Below, piece after piece: positions 44,700-53,624 of a stretch of 64,000 bases of DNA. The notes under the pieces were generated by a model. That model ran no database searches and was not told where the DNA came from. It was given only the letters and a program-made list of their open reading frames with translations. How positions within the stretch are numbered: position 1 is the first letter of the stretch; each line of letters opens with the position of its first letter. The translations under genes and the position numbers were made by a program. Origin of the DNA: CAZPBN01 sp964584935 (lineage in GTDB: Bacteria > Acidobacteriota > Aminicenantia > Aminicenantales > Aminicenantaceae); the NCBI GenBank assembly GCA_964584935.1, contig CAZPBN010000007.1, positions 62,001-126,000 on the forward strand, written 5' to 3'.

Positions 44700-44769
44700 G
44701 AAAAAGAATTGAAAATTAATGTCAACCAATGGGTAAGAATATATATGAAATCCAAAAATTTAGGGAAAA

Positions 44770-45084
44770 TCAAGAATCTTTGAATTTTTCTTCATCGTCT
44801 ATTTCTTCAAAAGAACCATTGAGTCCCCGCTCTTCTTCATAAGGAATTTCCCCGGCATCCTCTTTTCTTTTTTCAATAGCCATTTCAAGTTCTTCTCTAT
44901 CCTCGTATCTCCTAAGAAAATTAGAGCCGGAATCACTGTAGAAAAGCTCAAGAAAGTCATCTTCCACTGAGCAAAAGACAGACATATAGTGTCCGTTTTG
45001 AAGATTCCCCACAGTCTCAATAACATCGGCTGATTTTTTTATACCGTTTAAAGTTTCCCAGCTGAATAATTCGATTTCTTCCAT
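44770..45084 (-). CDS. Acidic protein of unknown function
   Basis: About 104 residues, strongly acidic, with a Glu/Asp-rich C-terminal third (EIPYEEERG, EEIDDEEKF). The start MEEIELFSWETLNGIKKSADV may be an alpha-beta fold; no motif or signal peptide is recognised. ATG 45084 is chosen because a promoter-like sequence overlaps the longer frame that starts at 45114. Same strand as mutS, from which a 124-bp structured gap separates it. Confidence 0.5.
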   Translation of the reverse strand: MEEIELFSWETLNGIKKSADVIETVGNLQNGHYMSVFCSVEDDFLELFYSDSGSNFLRRYEDREELEMAIEKRKEDAGEIPYEEERGLNGSFEEIDDEEKFKDS

Positions 45085-45103
45085 TCGGATATCTCTATAA
45101 AGA

Positions 45104-45131
45104 AAAATAACCATATTTTTTCAATTGTCAA
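45104..45131 (-). promoter_or_regulatory. Possible promoter of the acidic unknown gene
   Basis: Minus strand TTGACA (45131-45126), 16-bp spacer, TATTTT (45109-45104; four of six). Start would be near 45097. Confidence 0.35.
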
Positions 45132-45150
45132 GTATAAATTTTTTTTAAAG

Positions 45151-45225
45151 ATTCCACAGGGAATTAGGCCCTACAGAAGGCGGGCCGTTTGGGAACCCTC
45201 CCTTACATAATAAGGTTGGGAAGAA
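45151..45225. other. GC-rich structured segment downstream of mutS
   Basis: Several small perfect stems in 75 bp: ATTCC-ACAG-GGAAT near 45151, GGCCC (45167-45171) with GGGCC (45182-45186), and CCTTA-CATAA-TAAGG (45200-45214). This contrasts with the AT-rich surroundings. It may be a composite mutS terminator or a small RNA; no known RNA family is recognised. Confidence 0.35.
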
Positions 45226-45238
45226 ATAAAATTCTCTC

Positions 45239-47899
45239 TTATCTTTTTTTGTTTCTTTTATTTGTTGACCGCTGCTTCTCAATTTTCTCTTTTATTTCAC
45301 TCAACAAATTCAACGCTTCCAGAGGAGTTATGGAATTGACATCACAACTCGCTATTCTTTGTTCAATCTCATTCATAATTTCATTATTTTCATCCTGCTC
45401 AAAAAGCATAATCTGTTTGTCTTGATTTTTATTGGAAGTTCTATATGATTTTCGAGGCCTGCCGGTATCATCCAGTTCATTCTTTTCCATATTGAATAAA
45501 ATTTCTCTTGCTCTATTTATCACCTCTGAAGGAACTCCGGCCAGTTTGGCGACATGAATGCCATAGCTTTGATCTGATGCTCCCTGAACTATTTTTCTTA
45601 AAAACACAATATTGTCTTTCCATTCTTTCACTGAGACATGATAGTTCTTGATTCTCTTTAAAGTTAAGGAAAGTTCCGTTAACTCATGATAATGAGTGGC
45701 AAATAAAGTTTTGGCTCTCACATCATCTTTCTCGTGAAGATATTCAGCCACTGCCCAGGCAAGGCTGAGTCCGTCAAAAGTACTGGTTCCTCTTCCTATT
45801 TCATCCAGCAGGATCAAACTTTGAGACGTTGCATTATTCAATATATTTGCCGTCTCTAGCATTTCCACCATAAATGTAGACTGTCCCGCGCTCAAAAAAT
45901 CCATGGCTCCTATCCTGGTGAAAATGCGGTCAACAATTCCAATTTCTGCTTCTTTGGCAGGAATAAATGAACCCATCTGAGCTAAAATACAGATTAGTGC
46001 AACCTGCCTTAAATAAGTAGATTTGCCTCCCATATTAGGGCCTGTGATGATCAATATTTGATCTTCATCATTATTGAGAAAGGTATCGTTAGGAATAAAA
46101 GGTTCCTCATTAAACACTTCAATAACCGGATGCCGCCCCTCCTTAATCACGATTTGACTCTTATTATTCACCACAGGACGGCTGTAGTTTCTCTGGGAGG
46201 CAAGCTCTCCTAGAGAAGAAAAAATATCAATTTTTGCAATGTGAGAAGCAATACGACGCAGCCTTTCGATCTCATTCGATACTTTCTCTCTTATTTCAAT
46301 AAAAAGCTTGTATTCCAGATCTGAAATTCTCTGTTCCGCGTTCAGGACTTTCTCCTCATATTCCTTTAATTCCGGAGTAATGAACCGCTCAGAATTCACA
46401 AGAGTTTGTTTGCGAATATAATCCGAGGGAACAAACCTTAAATTGGGCTTGGTTACTTCTATATAATAACCAAAAACTTTATTATAACGGACTTTTAAGG
46501 AAGAAATTCCGGTTTTTTCTTTTTCTTTCTTCTCTAGTTGAGCAATGAAAGTTTTTCCGGAACGGCATATCTTTCGCAATTCATCCAGTTCACTATTGTA
46601 ATTGTCTTTAATGATGTTTCCTTCTGTCATCAAATAGGCTGGTTCCTCCAGAATGGCGTTATCAATCAGCTCGGAAATGTCTTCAGCATTATCCCAGTGC
46701 TTTGAAATTTCTTTTATTTTTTTTGCTGAATAACACTTTATGGATGACTGAATTTTAGGAAGCGGTAATAAAGATTTTTTCAAAGACACCAGATCCCTGG
46801 GATGAGCTGCAGAAAGCGAGATTTTTCCTGTCAGTCGTTCCAGATCGAGAACTGATTTTAAACTCTCCCTGAGTTGCCTTCTCTCAATAATATGATTCAA
46901 AAAGTCATTCACAGCTTCAAGCCTTTTCTCTATTTCTGGACAATCGAGAATAGGATGCAAAAGCCAATTTCTTAAAAGCCTCCCCCCCATAGCTGTTACT
47001 GTGAAATCAATAACATCCAGAAAAGAGCCTTTAATCCCTCCATATCTCAAATTTTTCACAAGTTCTAGATTTTTAATGGAAGTGGAATCAAGAACCATTT
47101 GCTGGGTTGTTTCAGTGAAAGAGACTTTTGATATGAGAGAAAGAGACTCTTTTCTCATTTTTTTAAGATAATTCAACAATCCCCCAGCTGCGGAAACAGC
47201 CAGAGTTTTGTCAGAAAGACCAAATCCTTCCAAAGACTTCACTTTAAAATGAGTGCATAACGAGTTTTTTGCCTGGGAAAAATTAAAACTCCAGTCCTCA
47301 ACCGGACTTTTGACCACACCGGTCATTTCATTATCTAATAAAAAACCATCAACCAAATCTTCATAGCCTTCAGGATAAATGATTTCCTTCGGAAAGGTCT
47401 TAAAAAGTTCATCGGCTAACATCCGTTTTTCACCGGAATCATTTTGAACTGTTTTAATATCCCCGGAAGCCAAATCAACAACAGCCAAACCCCATCCTTC
47501 TTTTTTTAAGAAAAGACTGGCTATATAAGTGTTTTCTTTAGACTCATTTAGTTCCAGTTCGACCGCTGTTCCCGGAGTCAATACTTTAACCACCTCTCTT
47601 TTAACAACTCCTTTGGCAGCTTTCGGATCTTCAACCTGCTCACAGATAGCTATTCTATATCCTTTTTTCAGGAGCTTTAGGAGATAGGCATTAACTGAAT
47701 GAAAAGGAACTCCGCACATCGGTACTTCCTGTCTGGAAGTCAATGCGATTTCCAATACAGAAGAAGCAATTGTTGCATCTTCATAAAACATCTCATAAAA
47801 ATCCCCGAGCCTGAAAAACAAAAGAGTATCTTTATAATTGTTTTTGATCCGAAAATACTGCTCCATCATTGGAGTTGTTGAATTTTTGTTGTTTGCCAT
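45239..47899 (-). CDS. mutS: DNA mismatch repair protein MutS
   Basis: About 886 residues. Mismatch-binding domain with FFRLGDFYEMF (the Phe-x-Glu wedge), connector, lever and clamp, then the ATPase with Walker A ITGPNMGGKST, LILLDEIGRGTSTFDG and ATHYHEL. It recognises replication mismatches; mutL is not in the window. ATG 47899 follows GGAA and is preferred to a TTG at 47908. Divergent from pgsA. Confidence 0.95.
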   Translation of the reverse strand: MANNKNSTTPMMEQYFRIKNNYKDTLLFFRLGDFYEMFYEDATIASSVLEIALTSRQEVPMCGVPFHSVNAYLLKLLKKGYRIAICEQVEDPKAAKGVVKREVVKVLTPGTAVELELNESKENTYIASLFLKKEGWGLAVVDLASGDIKTVQNDSGEKRMLADELFKTFPKEIIYPEGYEDLVDGFLLDNEMTGVVKSPVEDWSFNFSQAKNSLCTHFKVKSLEGFGLSDKTLAVSAAGGLLNYLKKMRKESLSLISKVSFTETTQQMVLDSTSIKNLELVKNLRYGGIKGSFLDVIDFTVTAMGGRLLRNWLLHPILDCPEIEKRLEAVNDFLNHIIERRQLRESLKSVLDLERLTGKISLSAAHPRDLVSLKKSLLPLPKIQSSIKCYSAKKIKEISKHWDNAEDISELIDNAILEEPAYLMTEGNIIKDNYNSELDELRKICRSGKTFIAQLEKKEKEKTGISSLKVRYNKVFGYYIEVTKPNLRFVPSDYIRKQTLVNSERFITPELKEYEEKVLNAEQRISDLEYKLFIEIREKVSNEIERLRRIASHIAKIDIFSSLGELASQRNYSRPVVNNKSQIVIKEGRHPVIEVFNEEPFIPNDTFLNNDEDQILIITGPNMGGKSTYLRQVALICILAQMGSFIPAKEAEIGIVDRIFTRIGAMDFLSAGQSTFMVEMLETANILNNATSQSLILLDEIGRGTSTFDGLSLAWAVAEYLHEKDDVRAKTLFATHYHELTELSLTLKRIKNYHVSVKEWKDNIVFLRKIVQGASDQSYGIHVAKLAGVPSEVINRAREILFNMEKNELDDTGRPRKSYRTSNKNQDKQIMLFEQDENNEIMNEIEQRIASCDVNSITPLEALNLLSEIKEKIEKQRSTNKRNKKR

Positions 47900-48016
47900 C
47901 TTTTCCAATAACTATACTGAGAGATGTTTCCTTTTTCAAGAAAATTAATGAACAATGCAAATCAGAAAGATCTTCATTTGTCTTTATTTATAGGCTATAA
48001 TGTTTTTCTAATACTG

Positions 48017-48565
48017 ATGAATATTCCAAACACACTGACCATTCTTAGAATACTATCTATTCCTGTGTTAGTCGTTTTGCTTCTCTTTTCCAAATTTGAG
48101 GGAAAAGAATTTGTTACTTTTACAGTTTTTCTTTTGGCAGCCATGACCGATATGCTTGACGGATTCCTGGCAAGAAGAAAAAAACAGACAACTGTTTTTG
48201 GTCAACTGCTCGATCCAAGCGCAGATAAATTGTTAGTGGTATCGGTTTTCATTTGTTTTGTGGAATTAAATATCGTTCCTGCCTGGATTGTTATCATTAT
48301 TGTAGGAAGAGAACTTTCTGTTTCCGGATTCAGAGCTCTGGCTTCTTCCAAAGGAATCACTATCAAAGCCTCTTTTCTGGGAAAAACAAAAATGGTGATC
48401 GAAACAGTCACCTCCTCCCTGTTTATATTAGGAAAAGAAATCCTTGGAAACCTTTATTTCCTATCAAAAATTGGACTCTGGCTTATTATTGTCATAGCGG
48501 TCGCCTCAGCCCTGGAGTATTATATTAAATATGGATCCCAAGTCTTAAAAGGACACCGTCCTTGA
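48017..48565 (+). CDS. pgsA: CDP-diacylglycerol-glycerol-3-phosphate 3-phosphatidyltransferase
   Basis: About 182 residues, an integral membrane CDP-alcohol phosphotransferase. It makes phosphatidylglycerophosphate. The signature D-G-x2-A-R-x8-G-x3-D-x3-D is present (DGFLARR, FGQLLDPSAD). Family members start MN(I/L)PNxLTxLR, as here at 48017. A longer frame starts at 47924 but adds 31 unrelated residues. TATAAT at 47996-48001 suggests transcription starting just before 48017 with a very short leader. Converges on yggS with 4 bp between. Confidence 0.88.
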   Translation: MNIPNTLTILRILSIPVLVVLLLFSKFEGKEFVTFTVFLLAAMTDMLDGFLARRKKQTTVFGQLLDPSADKLLVVSVFICFVELNIVPAWIVIIIVGRELSVSGFRALASSKGITIKASFLGKTKMVIETVTSSLFILGKEILGNLYFLSKIGLWLIIVIAVASALEYYIKYGSQVLKGHRP

Positions 48566-48569
48566 ATGA

Positions 48570-49220
48570 CTATCTCGGCCCGAATATTTTGGTGCCGACT
48601 CTGACAATGTTTGCCCCTTCTTCAATAGCAATCTTATAAGAATTCGTCATCCCCATAGAGAGATATTTCATTTCAACACCAGGTATGTTCGTGCTTTTCA
48701 TCTTCTCAAATATCTTTCTTGTCTCAATAAAATATGGTCTTGCATTTTCAGGATCGCCAGTAAAAGGACCCATGGTCATCAATCCCTGGATTTTAATATT
48801 TTTTAATCCCGCAATTTCATCGATCAAATCTTCCACTTTTTCGGGCAGCACACCGAACTTCTGTTTTTCCCTTCCACTGTTGACCTCAATGAGGACAGGT
48901 GTGACTTTCCCCATATTTCGACACCGTTTATCTATTTCTAAAGCAAGATGTTTCGAATCCACTGTCTCGATCATATCAAATATTTCAACTGCCTTTTTCA
49001 CTTTATTTTTCTGTAGATGACCTATAAAATGCCATTTCACAATCTTTCCAATTTTGTTGAACGCTTCCTCGGCTTCTTGAACATAATTTTCTCCTATAAT
49101 TTTGACTCCAGCTTCCACAGCCTTCATTATTTGTTCAGGAGTTTTTTTCTTTGCAGCTCCCACCAGCTCTACTCCTTCAGGTAATTCCTCAAGGAGATTT
49201 TTGACATTTTCAGCTATCAT
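48570..49220 (-). CDS. YggS-family pyridoxal phosphate homeostasis protein
   Basis: 216 residues of the PLP-binding TIM-barrel (alanine racemase N-domain-like) family. The PLP lysine lies in GAAKKKTPE (about K24). IGENYVQEAEE, WHFIGHLQKNKVKK, VNSGREKQKFG and GLMTMGP follow the family. It buffers PLP in the cytoplasm and has no known enzyme activity. The next gene upstream is fabD, 25 bp away. Confidence 0.92.
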   Translation of the reverse strand: MIAENVKNLLEELPEGVELVGAAKKKTPEQIMKAVEAGVKIIGENYVQEAEEAFNKIGKIVKWHFIGHLQKNKVKKAVEIFDMIETVDSKHLALEIDKRCRNMGKVTPVLIEVNSGREKQKFGVLPEKVEDLIDEIAGLKNIKIQGLMTMGPFTGDPENARPYFIETRKIFEKMKSTNIPGVEMKYLSMGMTNSYKIAIEEGANIVRVGTKIFGPR

Positions 49221-49245
49221 TGAATCACTTCCCTTTTTAATCTTT

Positions 49246-50175
49246 TTATCTCCCCTCTAAAATATTTTTTACATTCTCCAGGGTATCCATGTTTTCCACA
49301 TTCAAGATTGTCGAAGACAAAGACCATTTGCGGAGGATTCTTTTGGCAAGACCTGAAAGGACTTTTCCGCTTCCTAATTCCACAAACAAATCAACCTGCT
49401 TTTCCTTGAAACGCTCCATTGTGTTATACCACAGCACAGTCTTCCGGACCTGCTTCTTTAAAGCTTCTCTAGCTTCTTCCCCTTTATGAATTACTTCAGC
49501 ATCAGCATTGGTAACAATCGGAAATTTCAGGTCATCGAATGGAACCTGATCCAAATCTTTCGACAGTTTCTCTTCAGCGGACAACATCAAATCACAATGA
49601 AAAGGAGCACTAACCGGAAGCATAACCGATCTGGGAGGATTCAGAATATCCAGGGCTGTTTTGACAGCCTCTTTTTCTCCGGCAATGACAATTTGTTCCT
49701 GGCTATTCCAGTTGGCAACTTCAACAACTCCTTTATCCACTTTGTCCAGAGCGCTGCTCACTTCATCATACGTGCTTCCCAGCACCGCAGCCATCGCACC
49801 GATTCCTACGGGTACAGCTTCCTGCATATATTTTCCCCTTTTATGAACAAGTTGAACCGCATCTTCAAAAGCCAACGAACCAGCCGCAACAAGAGCTGAA
49901 TACTCTCCTAAACTATGACCAGCTGCTATTTCGGGCTCCTTTCCCAAAAGAGTGTAAGCAACTGTGCTCACAATAAGAAGAGCTGGTTGAGTATTCTGGG
50001 TTAATTTCAATTCTTCTTCAGGCCCTTCAAAACAAATACGGGAAATTTCATATCCAAGTGTTTCATCAGCTTTATTAAAAATCTTACGGGCTTCACTTGA
50101 TTTTTCATAAAAATCTTTGCCCATTCCAATTGTCTGTGATCCCTGTCCAGGAAACAGAAAAGCCATTTGGGTCAT
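49246..50175 (-). CDS. fabD: Malonyl-CoA:ACP transacylase
   Basis: 309 residues. Starts FLFPGQGSQTIGMGK; the nucleophile Ser88 is in GHSLGEY, and the His of SAPFHCDLM (about 196) completes the dyad. It loads malonyl groups onto ACP for fatty-acid synthesis. No other fab genes are adjacent, so it is separated from the usual fabH/fabG/acpP cluster and instead follows the envelope-assembly genes. Confidence 0.94.
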   Translation of the reverse strand: MTQMAFLFPGQGSQTIGMGKDFYEKSSEARKIFNKADETLGYEISRICFEGPEEELKLTQNTQPALLIVSTVAYTLLGKEPEIAAGHSLGEYSALVAAGSLAFEDAVQLVHKRGKYMQEAVPVGIGAMAAVLGSTYDEVSSALDKVDKGVVEVANWNSQEQIVIAGEKEAVKTALDILNPPRSVMLPVSAPFHCDLMLSAEEKLSKDLDQVPFDDLKFPIVTNADAEVIHKGEEAREALKKQVRKTVLWYNTMERFKEKQVDLFVELGSGKVLSGLAKRILRKWSLSSTILNVENMDTLENVKNILEGR

Positions 50176-50186
50176 GATAACTCCTC

Positions 50187-50879
50187 TTAAATTATGGATT
50201 TATTATTAAATATTTCATCATTTAATTTAATCTGAATCAACGCTTCATTTCTAAGATTCATTAGCCAATTCTTTATTTGTTGTTTTGTTTTTTCCTGCTT
50301 CAAATTCGATTCAATCAAATCTAGCATTTCCAGCATCGGTTTTGGTTCTTGGTTGGCTTTCTTAACAGAAGGTCTATACACTTCATTATAATAGGTCTTG
50401 ATTTCTTTAATGCTGACAATCACATTTCGGTCAAATCTTTCTGAAATGATTTTTTGATACACTTTCCTTTCCCGAAGATAAGATTTAATATCTTCCCAAT
50501 CCATCCCGAGCTGATTTAGAATTTCCTGCGCCTTGTCCCTTCCGATTCGAGAAATCACCTTAGTCAAATAAGTATTCAACTCCTTTTCTGTGACATTAAT
50601 ATTATCTGGAGCCATTTGGATAACCAGTTTTTGATCGATCATTTTTTCTAGTATTTGAAACTTTGTGTCTTTTTCATCATCTTTCAGCTCATCTTTAAAC
50701 AATTGAAATTTCTCAGCGACTTTAATATCGGTCAATGTGATCACTTCATCATTAACAATGGCGACAATTCGATCTATAACTTCAGACTTTGCTAAAACAG
50801 GCAAAAGGCTGTAAAGAACAGCCAAAACAAATGGAATAATTCTTTTTATAAAAAATCTTTTCTGACTTATCCTAAACAT
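50187..50879 (-). CDS. SurA N-terminal-domain periplasmic chaperone without a PPIase domain
   Basis: About 230 residues. After a signal peptide (MFRISQKRFFIKRIIPFV to about 30) comes the SurA N-domain: IVAIVNDEVITLTDI, helices around EKMIDQKLVIQ, and YLRERKVYQKII. The parvulin domains of SurA are absent, and a lysine-rich C-terminal helix closes the domain. It probably holds unfolded outer-membrane proteins. The chosen ATG is 4 bp after the Omp85 stop, giving coupling; a longer frame from 50942 overlaps that gene. Confidence 0.72.
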   Translation of the reverse strand: MFRISQKRFFIKRIIPFVLAVLYSLLPVLAKSEVIDRIVAIVNDEVITLTDIKVAEKFQLFKDELKDDEKDTKFQILEKMIDQKLVIQMAPDNINVTEKELNTYLTKVISRIGRDKAQEILNQLGMDWEDIKSYLRERKVYQKIISERFDRNVIVSIKEIKTYYNEVYRPSVKKANQEPKPMLEMLDLIESNLKQEKTKQQIKNWLMNLRNEALIQIKLNDEIFNNKSII

Positions 50880-50883
50880 TCGT

Positions 50884-53622
50884 TTAAAAAATATGGCCAA
50901 TGGTGATAAAAGTAAAAAATCTCTTTTCTTCTTTGGGAACACTCAAGTTCCAGGCACATTCAACTCTTAAAGGGCCCAGAGGAGTTTTATAACGCAATCC
51001 AAATCCCAGGGCATGTTGAAAAGAAGATAACGAAAACAAGCTTCTCTTTGAAAACACATTGCCTGTATCATAAAATAAAGCTCCGCATAAATCTTTTACG
51101 GCAGGGAAAACAGGAAACGTAAGTTCCAGATTAAAAAGGACCAGCGCTTTTCCTCCCACAGGATTGGACGAATCCGGATCTTTGGGTCCAAGGTCATCAA
51201 ACTCCTGTCCCCTGAAAGAATGACCACCCCCAGCAAAAAACCTCTCATGAATAGGCATCCGCCCTCTTCCCAATCCAAGGCGTGCCGTGGAGCTCAATGA
51301 AACCTGATTAAAAAGCGGAATGAATTGTTGATATTTTGCAAAGGTTTTCAAATAATCTGATTCCGCATTAAAAAGAGGATAAGCCCATTCCAGAACAGTA
51401 CTAAGAAAAAACCCTTCTTGAGGATTGAAAGGATCATCTCTTTTATCCATGATGTAACTTCCTGAAATAGAAGTTGTTGAAAATGGAAAATGCTGCCTGT
51501 CTACTTCTGATTCTGAAAACTGAAGGTCAAACAGTGTCGTTCTGGCAAACCGCAAAGTTAAAAGGATCATTTGCTCCTTTGTAACATTTCTTATAGCTGT
51601 CAAACTGACTCCTCTTCTGTAAAAACTGTAGCTCTTTCTCCCTTCTCTTTCCAACCAGGCGTTCAAATAAGTCTGCACTGGTAATTGAAAAAGGTAAGGC
51701 TGTTCCCATGAGACAACAGCTCTTTTCTCCTTAATACTGAGCTGTCCGACCACACTAATCTGAGAACCTGTTCCAAAGATATTATTCCGGATAACTTCCG
51801 CAGTCCCCCTAGGCCTTATGGTATTATTCCATACGGCAAAGCTTTTTGGTTCATTCTCAGTCTCAAGTCCAATTCCTAAACTGGCATAATTCCTATCACC
51901 TTCTCTCACATTAACCACCAAATTTTCTTTTTTAGGAGAAAGTTTAATTTCCTCAATTTTAACACTGGTGAAAATTCCTAGCCGTTCCAGTCTTCTTTTT
52001 GATTCTAAAATGGAGTCATAAAAAGCATAATCTCCTTCCTCTATTCTGAGTTCTCTAATTATAATTTCCTTTTTTGTTATCACATTACCGGTTACAACAA
52101 TCTCTTCAATTTTTACCTTATTTCCTTCATTAACCATAAAATCCACCTTATAAAGATTGCTGTCCAGGGGCTCAATTTTGGCTTTAACCTCTGTTCCTCT
52201 GACTCCCTGGTTTAAATAAAAACTTTCAATACTCTCAATATCTTTCTGAATATCGGGCTGGAAAAAAGGTCCACCTGAAAAACTAGTTATCTTCTCATGA
52301 ATTCTCTCAGGATCAAAAATTGAAATTCCCTCAATAGAAACAGATTTGATAATTTCTTGTTTTCCTTCATGAATGAGGTAGATGGCTTTTACTTTTTTTC
52401 CATTTTTATCCAATCTCAATTCCACTTCTGTATCAGGAAAACCAAGCATACTATAGAGATCTTTTATCCTCTGGGGCAATTCAAATATTTGATCACCCTC
52501 CACTAAACTGGAAAAAGGGATTTCTCTTCTAATCTCTAGTTCTTTTTTAAGCTCAGGAGAGGAAAACTCTTTGTTTCCCTTAAAAGAAACTTCCTTAATC
52601 CTGTATTTTTGACCTGGTTCTACTTCATACACAACCAGAATTTCACTATCTTCTTTTTTGATATAAGAATTCACAGAAGCAAACAAATATCTCTTCTTTC
52701 TCATGTAATCAACAATCTTCGCTTCTCCTTCAGATAGTCCCCATTCCTCAAAAATTCTTTCCTTCCAAATGGGTTCTAAAAGGCTTTCTGGAACGTTTCC
52801 TCCTTTGATCACGATTTTTATTTTTTCACCCAGATTGATATTTAAAACCAAAGCTATCGTTTTCTTATTTTTATCTATATCCTTTCCCACTTCTATTTCC
52901 ACTCTGTAGTAGTTCATGGAATGATAAAAATCTTCTAACTTGGTCAAATCTTCTTCCAAAATTGAAGGGATAAAGGTTTTTCCTTCTCTTAATGATAATA
53001 ATTTTCTTAGTTTGGAATCGGAAACAACCAAATCTCCCCTAAAATCGATATTTGTGATACGAAACCGTCCCGGAGATTTAATTTGAAAATCAATGCTTAC
53101 TGAAGAATTCTCATGATTCTTTTCTGAAAATGTTTCGATATCTGTTTGAAAATATCCTTGTCGATGCAAAAATTCCTTTAATTCAAGAACAGCTCTTCTA
53201 ATCTTTTCCTCTGAATAAGAGCTCCCCTGCCTTAAAAAAAACAGAAGTTTTTCTAATTCTTTTTTAGGAATATCAATATTGCTTTCAAAAGACAATTCCC
53301 TCACATAATATCTGCTTTTTAATAAAAAAGTAAGGTGTATATCTTTATCTCCCTCTTTTAAAACCTGAACATCAGAAAACAGCCCCGTTTTATAAACTTG
53401 CTTTATACAATTGGAAACTTTTTTATAGGAAAAGGGGCTCCCTTCTTCCAATGCTATCAAATCCTTGATGTTTTCCCCGGCGGGTTCATTATCAACATAT
53501 ACAGAAATTCGGGAAATAACAGAAAATTCCTTCGATTCACAATAAGAAATTTTATGACTAACACAAACCGATAATAATATAAGAATTAAAACCAGGATTT
53601 TATTACTTTTATACAAATTCAA
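50884..53622 (-). CDS. Omp85 family assembly factor (BamA/TamA-like)
   Basis: 912 residues. Signal peptide (about 1-28), a long periplasmic region with about six to seven POTRA domains (30-560), and a 16-strand barrel with the conserved lid-loop motif SFRGQEFDDLG and a terminal IGHIF. The POTRA number and length exceed those of E. coli BamA (810). It directly follows tamB, so TamA function is plausible, yet it may be the only BamA. TTG start. Operon with tamB upstream and the SurA-like chaperone downstream. Confidence 0.85.
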   Translation of the reverse strand: MNLYKSNKILVLILILLSVCVSHKISYCESKEFSVISRISVYVDNEPAGENIKDLIALEEGSPFSYKKVSNCIKQVYKTGLFSDVQVLKEGDKDIHLTFLLKSRYYVRELSFESNIDIPKKELEKLLFFLRQGSSYSEEKIRRAVLELKEFLHRQGYFQTDIETFSEKNHENSSVSIDFQIKSPGRFRITNIDFRGDLVVSDSKLRKLLSLREGKTFIPSILEEDLTKLEDFYHSMNYYRVEIEVGKDIDKNKKTIALVLNINLGEKIKIVIKGGNVPESLLEPIWKERIFEEWGLSEGEAKIVDYMRKKRYLFASVNSYIKKEDSEILVVYEVEPGQKYRIKEVSFKGNKEFSSPELKKELEIRREIPFSSLVEGDQIFELPQRIKDLYSMLGFPDTEVELRLDKNGKKVKAIYLIHEGKQEIIKSVSIEGISIFDPERIHEKITSFSGGPFFQPDIQKDIESIESFYLNQGVRGTEVKAKIEPLDSNLYKVDFMVNEGNKVKIEEIVVTGNVITKKEIIIRELRIEEGDYAFYDSILESKRRLERLGIFTSVKIEEIKLSPKKENLVVNVREGDRNYASLGIGLETENEPKSFAVWNNTIRPRGTAEVIRNNIFGTGSQISVVGQLSIKEKRAVVSWEQPYLFQLPVQTYLNAWLEREGRKSYSFYRRGVSLTAIRNVTKEQMILLTLRFARTTLFDLQFSESEVDRQHFPFSTTSISGSYIMDKRDDPFNPQEGFFLSTVLEWAYPLFNAESDYLKTFAKYQQFIPLFNQVSLSSTARLGLGRGRMPIHERFFAGGGHSFRGQEFDDLGPKDPDSSNPVGGKALVLFNLELTFPVFPAVKDLCGALFYDTGNVFSKRSLFSLSSFQHALGFGLRYKTPLGPLRVECAWNLSVPKEEKRFFTFITIGHIF

Positions 53623-53624
53623 TT

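Noticed and set aside
44656..44769. CIRCE or HAIR heat-shock operator for clpB
   Set aside because: The small ACTTG/CAAGT dyad matches neither consensus.
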